A stretch of DNA of 64,000 nt from Paenibacillus ottowii (GTDB taxonomy: Bacteria > Bacillota > Bacilli > Paenibacillales > Paenibacillaceae): the NCBI RefSeq assembly GCF_006874425.1, contig NZ_VIJZ01000006.1:267055-331054 (forward strand), in the 5' to 3' direction. This document shows, piece after piece, positions 18,822 to 31,146 of this stretch; positions within the stretch are counted from its first letter, which is position 1, and the number at the start of each line of letters is the position of its first letter. The notes under the pieces are model-generated. The model was not told where the DNA came from and did not search any database. It worked only from the letters and a program-made list of their open reading frames with translations. Made by a program: the position numbers and the translations under genes.

Positions 18822-19427
18822 CTAACGAAATGAAATACTCCACAAATAAATGGAGGCCACTGAACCATAAGGCGAATACACTTGGCGATACTCCTCAAAT
18901 TGCTGCTTGGTCAGTGTATCTAAATGGTACAACTTCATCATTCCCCGCCGAATAGCCATATCGCCCCAGCTGACGACGTCCGGACGTTCCAGGCAATTAA
19001 TCAGCATCATCTCAGCTGTCCAAGGGCCTATCCCTTGCAGCGAGGATAATTTCTGGATCACCTGTGGATCGGAAAGCTCATACAATTCCTGTAAATCCAA
19101 CAATCCCTGCTCGATCGTTTGGGCTATATTCAGGATACATGCAGCTTTTTTCATGGTGATGCCGCAGCTTTGAATATCCTGAACCGTCTGCACAGCTAAA
19201 TTCTGTGGAGTAATCGCGCCTAGTTTCTCCTGCATCCTTGCCCATATGGTCTGAACCGCCTTCGCCGAAATAAGCTGTCCCACAATGGCATGAACAAGCG
19301 CTGCAAACAGGTCGGGAATGATTACCCGTTCCACCTTGCCTATTTGTGTTATAGCGGTACCTAGTACGGTATCTGCTGTTTTCAAGTAATTAATTTCCTT
19401 TTCCCCATAGTCAAAGTTTTTGGTCAT
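18822..19427 (-). CDS. alkA: DNA-3-methyladenine glycosylase II (AlkA-like, HhH-GPD)
   Basis: This 201-residue HhH-GPD glycosylase has the helix-hairpin-helix LQGIGPWTAEMML near residue 125 and the following SWGDMAIRRG segment with the catalytic Asp. It removes alkylated purines. It lacks the extra N-terminal domain of E. coli AlkA. ATG at 19427 is chosen; an ATG at 19466 is possible but has a weaker ribosome site. It lies inside the alkylation-repair cluster. Confidence 0.85.
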   Translation of the reverse strand: MTKNFDYGEKEINYLKTADTVLGTAITQIGKVERVIIPDLFAALVHAIVGQLISAKAVQTIWARMQEKLGAITPQNLAVQTVQDIQSCGITMKKAACILNIAQTIEQGLLDLQELYELSDPQVIQKLSSLQGIGPWTAEMMLINCLERPDVVSWGDMAIRRGMMKLYHLDTLTKQQFEEYRQVYSPYGSVASIYLWSISFR

Positions 19428-19500
19428 TACCGTTCCCACTTCTTTTCCCGCCCCCCCTTGTATCATTCACTTTTCATATAATGGCATAGGTTGTTTTCTA

Positions 19501-20316
19501 TCAGGGTTCAAAGCCTTCTTTGCTCACATAGAGCTGTTCTTCAGGAAAAACATGAAGAAAACGCTCATAAACCGCCTTATAGGCGGCAGGGTGATACCAT
19601 TGTTCCAGCCCCAATGACTCGTACAGCGCACCAATGTTCAAGCTGCGTGTCCGCCTTCCCCCGCTGCCGTCTCCCATAAAATAATCATCAATACAGACAC
19701 GGTTAACCAGAGGCACGAGCTTGTCTGCAAAATGCTCACTGCTTGGCAGCATCGGAGCAATGGTAGCTTGCGTCGGTACACCTGCCTCTTTTAAAAGTTG
19801 CAGCGTTTGGAGACGAGCCTGGATGGGAGGAGCTTCCGGGGTGAAATGTTTTCGTATATCCTCGCGGTCTGTTTCTATCGTGATACTCACGCGCACACGT
19901 TCCTTTAATTGAAGCAATACGTCAGTATCTCGTCGAACAAGCGGACTCCGTGTCTGAACAAACAGAAAATCCGGCGGATCTTCCACCATCACTTCCAGCA
20001 GAGATCGGGTCACCTCTTCCTTGTACTCGGCCGGCTGATAAGGATCCGTGCTTGACGACATAAAAATCGTGACTTTTCCTTTGGAGTTGGCCCTACGAAG
20101 CTCCTTGCGAAGAATATCTGCTGCCTGTTTTTTAATATCAACCCATGTCCCCCAAGCTTCCTTACGAAACGTAGAGACTGGCAATTGGCGTACATAGCAA
20201 TACGAGCAACCAAAGGTGCAGCCGGTATACGGGTTCAACGAGTGCGTATAGCCTGACAAGAAGCCGGTCCCTTTATTCAAAAGAGTCTTGGGGGATTTAT
20301 AATATTCATTTTTCAT
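19501..20316 (-). CDS. SPL-family radical SAM protein
   Basis: This 271-residue radical SAM protein has the motif CTFGCSYC near residue 33 and an N-terminal NPYTGC context typical of the spore photoproduct lyase-like (SplB-like) group. True SplB repairs spore photoproduct with an extra Cys near its C-terminus, which I do not see here. The real substrate is therefore open. It is placed between adaB and alkA on the same strand with short gaps. GGGAGG precedes the ATG. Confidence 0.82.
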   Translation of the reverse strand: MKNEYYKSPKTLLNKGTGFLSGYTHSLNPYTGCTFGCSYCYVRQLPVSTFRKEAWGTWVDIKKQAADILRKELRRANSKGKVTIFMSSSTDPYQPAEYKEEVTRSLLEVMVEDPPDFLFVQTRSPLVRRDTDVLLQLKERVRVSITIETDREDIRKHFTPEAPPIQARLQTLQLLKEAGVPTQATIAPMLPSSEHFADKLVPLVNRVCIDDYFMGDGSGGRRTRSLNIGALYESLGLEQWYHPAAYKAVYERFLHVFPEEQLYVSKEGFEP

Positions 20317-20331
20317 ACCTAACCTCCCAGA

Positions 20332-20871
20332 CTACAAACGAACTGACTGTCGTGTACGATTTTTTTCTAGCTGCAACAGCTTCACCTTCATGTCCAGACC
20401 CCCACGATACCCGGTCAAAGCTCCATTCTTACCAATGACCCGGTGACAAGGGATCGTGACCAAAATCGGATTAGCGCCGATGGCAGCACCTACCGCACGA
20501 ACAGAGGACGGCTTGTGAATCGCATTGGCAATGTCTGAATAAGATTGTGTTTCCCCATACGGGATATTATACAGCGCGTTCCATACAGCCATTTGGAATG
20601 CAGTCCCATGAAAGTCAACAGGCAATGTAAAATGTATACGCTCTCCTTGGAAATATTCAATCAGCTCCTTCGCATAGGGCTGTAAAACGGTATCCTCTTC
20701 AACGAGAAGACTGCCGGGAAATCGACTTCCTGCCCATGCCATCAATTCCTCTACAGGTTGATTGAGTGAGCCAACATAACATAATCCTTCCGATGTGGCT
20801 GCCATATATAAATTCCAATCCTCATGTGCCAATAATGACCAATAGATCGTTTTATTCATTGGATATACCAT
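20332..20871 (-). CDS. adaB: O6-methylguanine-DNA methyltransferase
   Basis: This 179-residue suicide methyltransferase takes the methyl group from O6-methylguanine onto the Cys of PCHRVIGKNG; the downstream GYRGGL motif is also present. ATG at 20871 has GGAGGTAC upstream. It overlaps the end of adaA, so the two are translationally coupled, as in the B. subtilis adaAB operon. Confidence 0.92.
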   Translation of the reverse strand: MVYPMNKTIYWSLLAHEDWNLYMAATSEGLCYVGSLNQPVEELMAWAGSRFPGSLLVEEDTVLQPYAKELIEYFQGERIHFTLPVDFHGTAFQMAVWNALYNIPYGETQSYSDIANAIHKPSSVRAVGAAIGANPILVTIPCHRVIGKNGALTGYRGGLDMKVKLLQLEKNRTRQSVRL

Positions 20872-21457
20872 GCTGTGTACCTCCATTTTGAGTTACTTTT
20901 GATTTGAGTTGACGATACTGGAACGGGGTGTAGCCTGTATTCTTTTTAAACAACGTAATAAAGTAAGGGGTATTGGACAGACCTACGTTCTCCCCGACTT
21001 CTGCCACAGATTGATGTGAGCAGGTGAGCAGCTTCTTCGCTTGTTCCAGTCTAGTACGCTGTATATATTCCATCGGAGTGACATGCATGATTCGCTTGAA
21101 GGTACGATGTAAATGATACGGACTTCCATGACTTATCTCTGCCAAAATGTGCAATGTTAGGTCCTTCATATAGTTCGAACTTACGTATTCCGCAACTCCT
21201 GCGATCCAGTCATGATCAGGCAACCGTTGTCCTGTCGGTTTACATCTTTTGCATGGACGAAATTGCGCAGCCAGAGCCTGCTCTGCTGATGTAAATATAC
21301 GGATGTTCTCTCTTTTAGGAGGTCGGGATTTGCAGGAGGGGCGACAGAATATTCTTGTTGTTTTCACAGCGTACAAAAATACGCCGTCATAAGACTTGTC
21401 GTTTTCTACAATAGCTCTCCACCTGTCGTCTGTTATGGATAAATCGGATGTGCTCAT
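20852..21457 (-). CDS. adaA: Methylphosphotriester-DNA methyltransferase and AraC-type activator AdaA
   Basis: The N-terminal Ada domain has four zinc cysteines; C38 in FCRPSC is the likely methyl acceptor, with C42 and the CKRC pair near residues 69-72. A C-terminal AraC helix-turn-helix pair follows. Methylation is known to turn AdaA into an activator of its own operon. ATG at 21457 has GAGGGG upstream. It is first of the cluster adaA-adaB-SPL-alkA-alkD. Confidence 0.92.
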   Translation of the reverse strand: MSTSDLSITDDRWRAIVENDKSYDGVFLYAVKTTRIFCRPSCKSRPPKRENIRIFTSAEQALAAQFRPCKRCKPTGQRLPDHDWIAGVAEYVSSNYMKDLTLHILAEISHGSPYHLHRTFKRIMHVTPMEYIQRTRLEQAKKLLTCSHQSVAEVGENVGLSNTPYFITLFKKNTGYTPFQYRQLKSKVTQNGGTQHGISNE

Positions 21458-21558
21458 GTTAATCCCCTCTCTTGGGCAATGCACCCTTCCTCATATCCAA
21501 ATTATAAACTAATTAGTGAACATATGTACCCCTCTTGGAATGTAAAGGCAAGATAACG

Positions 21559-21592
21559 AAAAAAAGATGACTCCGCGCGGAGCCACCTTTGA
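21559..21592 (-). terminator. Terminator of agcS
   Basis: GGCTCCGCGCGGAGTC forms a compact stem a few bases past the symporter stop, and a T run follows on the minus strand. Confidence 0.75.
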
Positions 21593-21594
21593 TT

Positions 21595-23088
21595 TTAGTG
21601 TGACCAGTAATCTGCATTTGAAATCCCTGCCTTCTTCGGATCAAATACCGGGTCTATCCCTTGCCTCCGTTGCCGTTCGTAATCCTTAAGCACCAGAAGC
21701 GCAGGCTTGGCCAGGAGGATCATAGCAATCAGATTCACCCACATCATAATACCGACCCCTATATCCCCCAGTGTCCACGCCAACGCAGATTCCTTGACAA
21801 CCGTTCCATAGAACGTCGAACCCAGAATAACCAGCTTTAACAGGAACATAGGCCATTTGGCTTTACGATCGGCAATCAGGTAGGCCATATTCGTTTCAGC
21901 GATATAATAATAGGCGATAATGGTGGTAAAGGCGAAAAAGAACAATGTAATGGACAAAAGACTCGACCCAAAACCCGGAAATACCGATTCGATGGCAGCC
22001 TGTGTATATTGAGTTCCTTCTTCAACACCCGGAAGATGCTGCACAATATAGCCCCCACCTGGTCCCTTCACATTGTACATCCCTGTAAACAAGACCATGA
22101 AAGCCGTAGACGTACAGACTAAAAAGGTATCTACATATACAGAAAATGCTTGAACCAGTCCTTGCTTTGCCGGATGAGACACTTCTGCGGCGGCGGCTGG
22201 ATGGGCACCAGAGCCTTGTCCTGCTTCATTCGAATAAATGCCTCGTTTTACCCCCCAGGCAATGGCTGTCCCTGCTATACCACCGAACACTGAATCGATA
22301 CCGAAGGCACTGCGAAAAATAAGGGCAAATACATCGGGAAGCGCAGTAATGTTCGTCATCATAATATAGAAAGAGACAAGGATGTAGCCAAGTGCCATGA
22401 AGGGTATGACTACCTGTGCCACATTGGCAATTCTTTTTACACCACCAAATATGATAAGCGCCAGCAACACGACAACTACTATCCCGGATACCTTCATATC
22501 CATACCAAACGAACTATGAAAAGCTACCGCAATCGAATTCGATTGAGTTCCCGGCAACAGTAAACACATAGCGACCAACGCTACAACTGCGAAAATAACC
22601 GCAAACCATTTTAAGCCTGTCCCTTTTTCAATATAAAAGGCCGGGCCGCCTCGATACTGACCATCACGCTTTACCTTATAGATCTGAGCCAGTGTAGATT
22701 CAACAAACGCAGTGGCCGATCCGATAAAAGCCATGACCCACATCCAAAATATTGCCCCGGGTCCCCCCATACCGACTGCCAGTGCAATCCCCGCAATATT
22801 CCCCGTTCCTACACGTCCTGATAACGCCATCGTAAAGGCCTGAAATGAGGATACACCTGCATCAGAACTTTTCCCTTTAAAGACAAGGCGAATCATCTCT
22901 TTGAAATGTCTGATTTGCAGAAATCGAGTCATAATTGAAAATAATAGCCCCACGCTCAAACAGACATATACCACAGGATTGCTCCAAATGACGCCATTTA
23001 CTGCCTCTGCCCACTTCTCTAACATTCCTTGCATTTCCCCCTGATCCATCAATTCATATTCAGTTAATGTTTTCAGAAAATTCTTCAT
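21595..23088 (-). CDS. Sodium:alanine/glycine symporter, AgcS family
   Basis: This 497-residue protein has about ten membrane spans and matches the AgcS family (AlsT-like). FSIMTRFLQIRHF and AFTMALSGRVGTGNIAGIALA are the conserved N-terminal signatures, and GVKRGIYSNEAGQGSGAHPA is the central one. It imports alanine or glycine with Na+. The start at 23088 lacks a clear ribosome site; an internal ATG at MLEKWAEAVNG with GGGGGA upstream may be the true start. Confidence 0.9.
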   Translation of the reverse strand: MKNFLKTLTEYELMDQGEMQGMLEKWAEAVNGVIWSNPVVYVCLSVGLLFSIMTRFLQIRHFKEMIRLVFKGKSSDAGVSSFQAFTMALSGRVGTGNIAGIALAVGMGGPGAIFWMWVMAFIGSATAFVESTLAQIYKVKRDGQYRGGPAFYIEKGTGLKWFAVIFAVVALVAMCLLLPGTQSNSIAVAFHSSFGMDMKVSGIVVVVLLALIIFGGVKRIANVAQVVIPFMALGYILVSFYIMMTNITALPDVFALIFRSAFGIDSVFGGIAGTAIAWGVKRGIYSNEAGQGSGAHPAAAAEVSHPAKQGLVQAFSVYVDTFLVCTSTAFMVLFTGMYNVKGPGGGYIVQHLPGVEEGTQYTQAAIESVFPGFGSSLLSITLFFFAFTTIIAYYYIAETNMAYLIADRKAKWPMFLLKLVILGSTFYGTVVKESALAWTLGDIGVGIMMWVNLIAMILLAKPALLVLKDYERQRRQGIDPVFDPKKAGISNADYWSH

Positions 23089-23189
23089 ATTTACAAGAAA
23101 TTATAGATTAGTTTTTACAACCGTACAAGCTAATTTAATTGACATATTGTCAATTACAAATCGACTTATCTGCTACCAGAAAGGACGAC

Positions 23190-23231
23190 AAAAAAGCTCT
23201 GAGGACCCAAAAAAGTGGATCGTCAGAGCTT
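23190..23231 (-). terminator. Terminator of bglP
   Basis: On the minus strand, AAGCTCTGACGATCC pairs with GGGTCCTCAGAGCTT (one bulge) and a run of T follows, 15 bases past the bglP stop. Confidence 0.85.
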
Positions 23232-23245
23232 GGTCTTTAAGAAAT

Positions 23246-25153
<1,908 letters not shown>

Positions 25154-25184
25154 CTAAGGGGGCTTTTTACATATTTAGGCACAC

Positions 25185-25272
25185 AAAAAACCTAAGCCTT
25201 GAAAAATGGTGGGCATTTGAGTCCCGCAATTTTTCATGACTTAGGTTTTGCCTGCATAACCAGTAACAATCC
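25185..25272 (-). promoter_or_regulatory. LicT-type RAT site and overlapping terminator before bglP
   Basis: On the minus strand, GGATTGTTACTGG and GCAGGCAAAACCT (25243-25272) match the ribonucleic antiterminator consensus of the BglG/LicT family. They overlap the first arm of a terminator (AAAACCTAAG...CTTAGGTTTT, 25185-25249) with a T tract. LicT binding should block the terminator. Confidence 0.9.
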
Positions 25273-25306
25273 CAGTTAAAACTTATTAAATTCCTGTTAC
25301 TCACAT

Positions 25307-25334
25307 AATATATTTAATCTACCATATTTGTCAA
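25307..25334 (-). promoter_or_regulatory. Sigma-A promoter of bglP
   Basis: TTGACA (25329-25334) and TATATT (25307-25312) are 16 bases apart on the minus strand, just upstream of the RAT site. Confidence 0.75.
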
Positions 25335-25382
25335 CAAAAACATTTGAATGTATATTTTTAGTTTTTTGCTGAAAAGTTCAAC

Positions 25383-26213
25383 TTATCTATTCACCACTCG
25401 TTCAATATGCACGGTTAAATACAGCTTTTCTTCGTTCGTCAATTCGTGACCGTATTCTTTTTTTACAAAGGTTCCGATTTTTTCGGTACAAGCGGCTGCT
25501 TCCTTGTGCTTTTCCTTTATCATGTCATACAAATGGTCATAGTTATTTTCATAGTGATTTCCCTTAAATACGCGCTGGGCGAAAAATTTCAGATGCGTAA
25601 TAAAGCGGAAATAACTCAAAGAATCCTCGTCAAAATCCACCTTAAAATGGTACTTGGCGATATTGATAATTTGCTGGATGAACTTCGTAATATTCATGGT
25701 CGTAATGACTTCCTCATTCATTTCAGCATTCACGATATGAAGGGCAATATAAGCTGCTTCATCCACAGGCAGTTCAATATCGAGCTTTTGCTTGATTTGT
25801 TCCAGCGTTCTCAGACCAATCGCGAATTCTTCCTTGTATAGCTGCTTGATTTCCCACAATAATGCGTTTTTAATTTCTAGACCTTCCCGGTACCTTTCGA
25901 TAGCAAAATTGATATGATCGGTCAGAGATACATAAATATTTTCGTTCAGCTTTCTATTCAGATTATGCTTGGCGTCATTAATGACTTCCTCCACGATCAC
26001 GATCAAATCCAGCGGTACCTCGCGCAGCAGCATTTTGAAATTATCGGATGTCTGCTTGTTTTTCAGCGCAAATACCTTCTGAATTCTGGTTTCATCTACT
26101 TTGTCTCCAGGTTTTTTCTTAAAAGCAATCCCCCGGCCCATGACCACAAGTTCTGTACCGTCCGTCTGGTAGACACTAATTACATTGTTGTTGATGACCT
26201 TTGCTATATTCAT
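25383..26213 (-). CDS. licT: BglG/LicT-family transcription antiterminator
   Basis: This 276-residue protein has an N-terminal CAT RNA-binding domain (residues 1-55, MNIAKVINNNV start) and two PRD domains with phosphorylatable His residues (DHINFAIERY, ALHIVNAEMN, THLKFFAQRVF, VHIERVVNR). It is inactivated by BglP-dependent phosphorylation and activated through HPr in relatives. ATG at 26213 has GGGGGA upstream; the frame open to 26297 runs into the leader terminator. It controls its own leader as well. Confidence 0.93.
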   Translation of the reverse strand: MNIAKVINNNVISVYQTDGTELVVMGRGIAFKKKPGDKVDETRIQKVFALKNKQTSDNFKMLLREVPLDLIVIVEEVINDAKHNLNRKLNENIYVSLTDHINFAIERYREGLEIKNALLWEIKQLYKEEFAIGLRTLEQIKQKLDIELPVDEAAYIALHIVNAEMNEEVITTMNITKFIQQIINIAKYHFKVDFDEDSLSYFRFITHLKFFAQRVFKGNHYENNYDHLYDMIKEKHKEAAACTEKIGTFVKKEYGHELTNEEKLYLTVHIERVVNR

Positions 26214-26275
26214 CTCGATCCCCCGTTCCCTATGCCAGCAAGAGCCACTCATTGCTCCATCTTGTTTATTGCAAA

Positions 26276-26363
26276 CAAAAAAACCGAAGCACGCCAAATA
26301 AACTAGAGTGTAAAACTCGCTTATTCGTGGCTTAGGTTTTGCCTGCTATGCAGTAACAATCCT
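26276..26363 (-). promoter_or_regulatory. LicT-type RAT site and terminator in the licT leader
   Basis: Minus-strand GGATTGTTACTGCAT and GCAGGCAAAACCT (26334-26363) are a near-perfect RAT. The AAACCTAAG arm pairs with CTTCGGTTT downstream, with a run of seven T. This predicts autoregulation of licT by antitermination. Confidence 0.9.
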
Positions 26364-26385
26364 AAAAAATGATGGAATTGCGTCA

Positions 26386-26422
26386 AGTATAGCCCGAAAA
26401 GGAACGATTGTCAACGCTTTCA
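26386..26422 (-). promoter_or_regulatory. Sigma-A promoter of licT with overlapping cre site
   Basis: TTGACA and TATACT are exactly 17 bases apart on the minus strand (26386-26414). TGTCAACGCTTTCA on the plus strand (26409-26422) matches the CcpA cre consensus TGWAANCGNTNWCA at 13 of 14 positions and overlaps the -35 box, so glucose repression is expected. Confidence 0.85.
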
Positions 26423-26434
26423 ACCAAGAAACGA

Positions 26435-26472
26435 AGATCGGAAATCCCTATGGATTCGGGACATCCGATCCT
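26435..26472 (-). terminator. Terminator of bglA
   Basis: AGGATCGGATGTCCC pairs with AGGGATTTCCGATCTT on the minus strand. It lies just past the bglA stop and before the licT promoter. Confidence 0.7.
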
Positions 26473-26483
26473 ATTTTCTTGTC

Positions 26484-28062
<1,579 letters not shown>

Positions 28063-28091
28063 CATGAAAAGGTTATTCATATTTGATTGAA

Positions 28092-28120
28092 ACTCTAACA
28101 AAGTTTTAGGAACCTGTCAA
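28092..28120 (-). promoter_or_regulatory. Sigma-A promoter of bglA
   Basis: TTGACA (28115-28120) and TAGAGT (28092-28097) lie 17 bases apart on the minus strand, upstream of the RAT-like leader. Confidence 0.75.
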
Positions 28121-28389
28121 ATTCAATGGATATGATAATTGCGAATATCTGATCATAAAGGAGAATCATATATACGTTATTCACTCTAAACAAGATACAT
28201 ATTTTTAGTTTATTTTCGCTAAATAACTAAACTAAAACAACTAATTTTTATAAACAAGCTAATTAACAGCGGTTTATAGAGGTGATACGATGGCCTCGGA
28301 AATAAAATAACATATAACTTATTTACTTTAGTTTAGTTTTGTTTATCGTGGTTTCAGTTTATTTACTTCTAGTACAAGGAGAGTTATTC
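28121..28389. other. AT-rich noncoding region upstream of the decayed operon
   Basis: No gene of normal size is visible. The stretch holds an ACTAAACTAAAAC element (28227-28239) and an inverted TTTAGTTTAGTTTTG element (28327-28341), which could be operator half sites. It also holds a six-codon frame at 28290 with a good GAGGTGAT ribosome site that ends at once. AAGGAG sits just before the ATG at 28390. Confidence 0.5.
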
Positions 28390-29430
28390 ATGAAAAAGCT
28401 GAAACTGGGTTATGCGCCTACTCGACGTTTCACCTTCAGTGCCGAGGATGCATTCCGCTACAAAGTTGCCATTCGTCAAAGGACTTAATGAAGAAGGTTT
28501 GCTGTATGACGATCATATTAATGCTGATTTGATTATTAAACGTTTCAAGGAAGAGGAAGTGGACGCTGTTTTCTTCCCCCACTGCAATTTTGGTACCGAG
28601 GATACGGTTGCCCGCGTGGGCAAGACGATTGGCAAGCCGGTTCTATTGTGGGGTCCACGTGATGAGGCTCCTCTAGCCGACGGGATGAGATTGCGGGATA
28701 CCCAGTGTGGATTGTTCGCCAGCGGAAAAGTGCTTCGCCGCTTTAATGTCCCTGTTACCTATATCACAAACAGTCGTGTAGCTGATGCGGTATTTGAACG
28801 AGGTTTTAACAACTTTATCTCGGCTGCCAATGTAGTACGACAGTTCAAAAGTTTACGGATTCTCCAAATAGGTCCTCGTCCTGCTTCCTTTTGGACCATG
28901 ATCTGCAATGAAGGAGAACTGCTGGAGCGATTCGGTATTGAAATTCATCCAATTACGCTAGTAGATATTCAGCTCCGTTCAACGAAAATTGCATCCGGGA
29001 GCAGTGCTGAGCTTTCAAAAGCGATAGATTATATCAAAGAGAAGCTGGATTACAGTGAAGTCACCGAAGAAGATATCAGACGCATCGCAGCCCTTAAAGT
29101 AGCCATGAAATCCTACGCTATCGAACCGGGAAGCACAGCCATCGCCATCCAATGCTGGTCCTCCCTCCAGGAAGCCATGGGAATTATGCCTTGTCTGGCA
29201 AATGCCATTTTGACAGATGGACAAATTCCAGTCACCTGCGAAACCGATATTCACGGAGCAATTACTTCGGTTATGGTACAAGCGGCTGCGATGAACGAGT
29301 TCCCTACTTTTTTTGCTGATATTACGGTACGTCACCCTGAAAACGAAAATGGAGAGCTTCTTTTCCACTGCGGAAATTTTCCGGTTTCCATGTCTATTGA
29401 GAACAAACCCAAACTGCGCAAGCACTTCCT
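28390..29430 (+). pseudogene. Broken L-fucose isomerase-like gene
   Basis: The frame starts ATG at 28390 (MKKLKLGYAPTRRF) with AAGGAG upstream, but meets TAA after 32 codons. Dropping one base near 28483 restores reading into LNEEGLLYDDHIN and on through about 310 residues resembling the L-fucose isomerase-like fold (CWSSLQEAMG, CETDIHGAITS). The C-terminal part is missing: after ENKPKLRKHF the sequence jumps into transketolase. A one-base shift and a deletion therefore make this a pseudogene. It was probably part of a carbohydrate operon with the two transketolase genes. Confidence 0.8.
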
Positions 29431-29830
29431 GTGCTCACTATTATTCATCGTGCCAAAACAGGGTATACAGGAGGTTCATTGAGCAATACGGATATACTCA
29501 CCGCCCTATACTACGAAATCATGAATATTGATATCGCTAATCCAAAATGGGAGGAACGCGACCGCTTTATTGCCAGCAAAGGACATTCCGTCGAATCCTT
29601 ATGGTGTATTCTCGCTGACCTTGGTTTCTTTCCTAAAGAGGAGCTGGAAACCTATAGCCAATTTGGTACCCGTCTGTTTGGACATCCAAACAATAAAGTT
29701 CCTGGTATAGAGATGAATACAGGCGCATTGGGCCATGGCCTCCCCATCTCCATCGGCATGGCACTGGCTGCCAAGCGTGACGGACGATCCTACCGTGTAT
29801 TCTGTCTAATGGGTGACGGGGAGCAAACGG
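29431..29830 (+). pseudogene. Transketolase, N-terminal subunit remnant
   Basis: The frame reads VLTIIHRAKTGYTGGSLSN and continues through SKGHSVESLW, GALGHGLPISIGMALA and the TPP-binding MGDGEQ, as in the split N-terminal transketolase subunit. It lacks its first residues (lost with the fucose-isomerase tail) and stops just after GDGEQ, where a second deletion joins it out of frame to the C-terminal subunit. It is not expected to be active. Confidence 0.8.
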
Positions 29831-30536
29831 CGCACTGGGGATGTCCCATCACTCTGTCCAGGATATTGCTGTAGCCCGAGCGATTCCTGGTTTGATGGTC
29901 TTACTCCCCGCCGATCGTCATGAAACCAAAAAAATGACCGAAGCGCTGGTTCAGCATGAAGGAGGCGCTTATGTACGAATCGGACGTAATGCGGTTGGGG
30001 ATGTCTATCCGTCCGATAATTACCCATTTGAGATTGGAAAAGCTGTCACCTTACAAGAAGGATCAGACATTACCCTGATTGGCACAGGTGAGACGGTCCG
30101 TATCATTCTGGATGCAGCTGCGTTGCTCCAGCAGATGGGTGTGAAAGCTCGTGTTCTCAATATACACACCATCAAGCCACTTGATGAGGAAGCGATCATC
30201 GCCGCAGCCCGGGAAACGGGAGGTATTGTCACCGTGGAGGAGCATAGTGTATTTGGCGGCTTGGGTGCTGCTGTAGCAGAAGTGGTGGTTCAACATCAAC
30301 CCGTTCCTATGAAAGTGCTAGGCATACCGGATGAACCGGCGATTGCCGGCAAAACAGCTGAGGTCTTTGAACATTATGGACTTACCCGCCTTTCGGCACC
30401 CCTATCTTTGCTCTGGGCTTCATTGAGGGCAGTTGGAAGAGTGCTGGACAAGCAGGCTCTGAAGAAGGAACACGAAGCGCAAGCACAATTGGAAAAGCAA
30501 GCAAGTGAAGCCACAGCAAATCCCGTGATCCTATAA
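29831..30536 (+). pseudogene. Transketolase, C-terminal subunit remnant
   Basis: About 230 residues of the C-terminal transketolase subunit remain, from GMSHHSVQDIAVARAIPG through the IGTGETVRI and EEHSVFGGLGAAVAE segments. The first ~100 residues of the pyrimidine-binding domain are missing. It is joined directly to the N-terminal subunit remnant in a different frame. A frame of 231 codons from the ATG at 29841 could still be translated but would lack part of the TPP site. A terminator follows. Confidence 0.8.
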
Positions 30537-30542
30537 TAGAAA

Positions 30543-30588
30543 AAAGGCAGAAGCGGCGAACGGATATACAGTCGCCGTTTCTGCCTTT
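30543..30588 (+). terminator. Terminator of the decayed operon
   Basis: AAAGGCAGAAGCGGCGA pairs with TCGCCGTTTCTGCCTTT, directly after the last stop. Confidence 0.85.
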
Positions 30589-30627
30589 ACAATCGTTAGG
30601 AGAAGAAGCATTGGATACAACTAATGT

Positions 30628-31106
30628 CTAGGAGATATATCTCAACTTAATACGTTGGGAAGCTCTGTGAAGTGAAGACTTCACTGCATTTTCACTCTTA
30701 TTTAAAATTCTAGCCGTTTCCTTTATAGAGTATCCTTGGACTACACGCAATTTAAGTACCGTTCTTTGTTCCGTGTTACTTGCCAGCAAAAGAATTCGGT
30801 TAACCTCCTCCTGAATTTCAAAATCGAAGGTATCCCAGTGACCGTAGACCTGCTCCTTACGTAAAATATAGTCCTCCATCTTTTTTCGTTTTCTTATGAC
30901 ATCTATAGCTAAATTCTTAGCAATTCTCATAAGATAAAATCGAATACGGTCTTCTGGCAAATCAGGCGAAGCTCTTATAAACCGAACAAAGCACTCATGC
31001 AGCAAATCTTCGGCATCCTGTTTGTTATGCAATATCCTCAATAGATAGCCAAAGAGATCTGATTTTTGCAAGATACATATAGATCCTCTAATTCTTTAAT
31101 ATCCAT
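30628..31106 (-). pseudogene. ECF-type sigma-70 factor, probably frameshifted
   Basis: The main frame (from a TTG at 31071) has sigma region 2 (LFGYLLRILHNKQDAEDLLHE) and region 4 (VVQGYSIKETARILNKSENAV). It lacks a ribosome site. A better start is the ATG at 31106 (MDIKELEDLYVS), with AGAGGGGA upstream, but it runs in another frame. Adding one T in the TCTTGC run near 31071 would join them into a normal ECF factor of about 158 residues. A truncated but active protein from the TTG cannot be excluded. Confidence 0.65.
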
Positions 31107-31146
31107 ATTATTGCTAATCCCCTCTGTTTTAATTGGAATTGGTACG

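Noticed and set aside
28290..28310. Six-codon frame as a leader peptide
   Set aside because: It has a good ribosome site but no attenuator structure follows; more likely a gene stump or chance.
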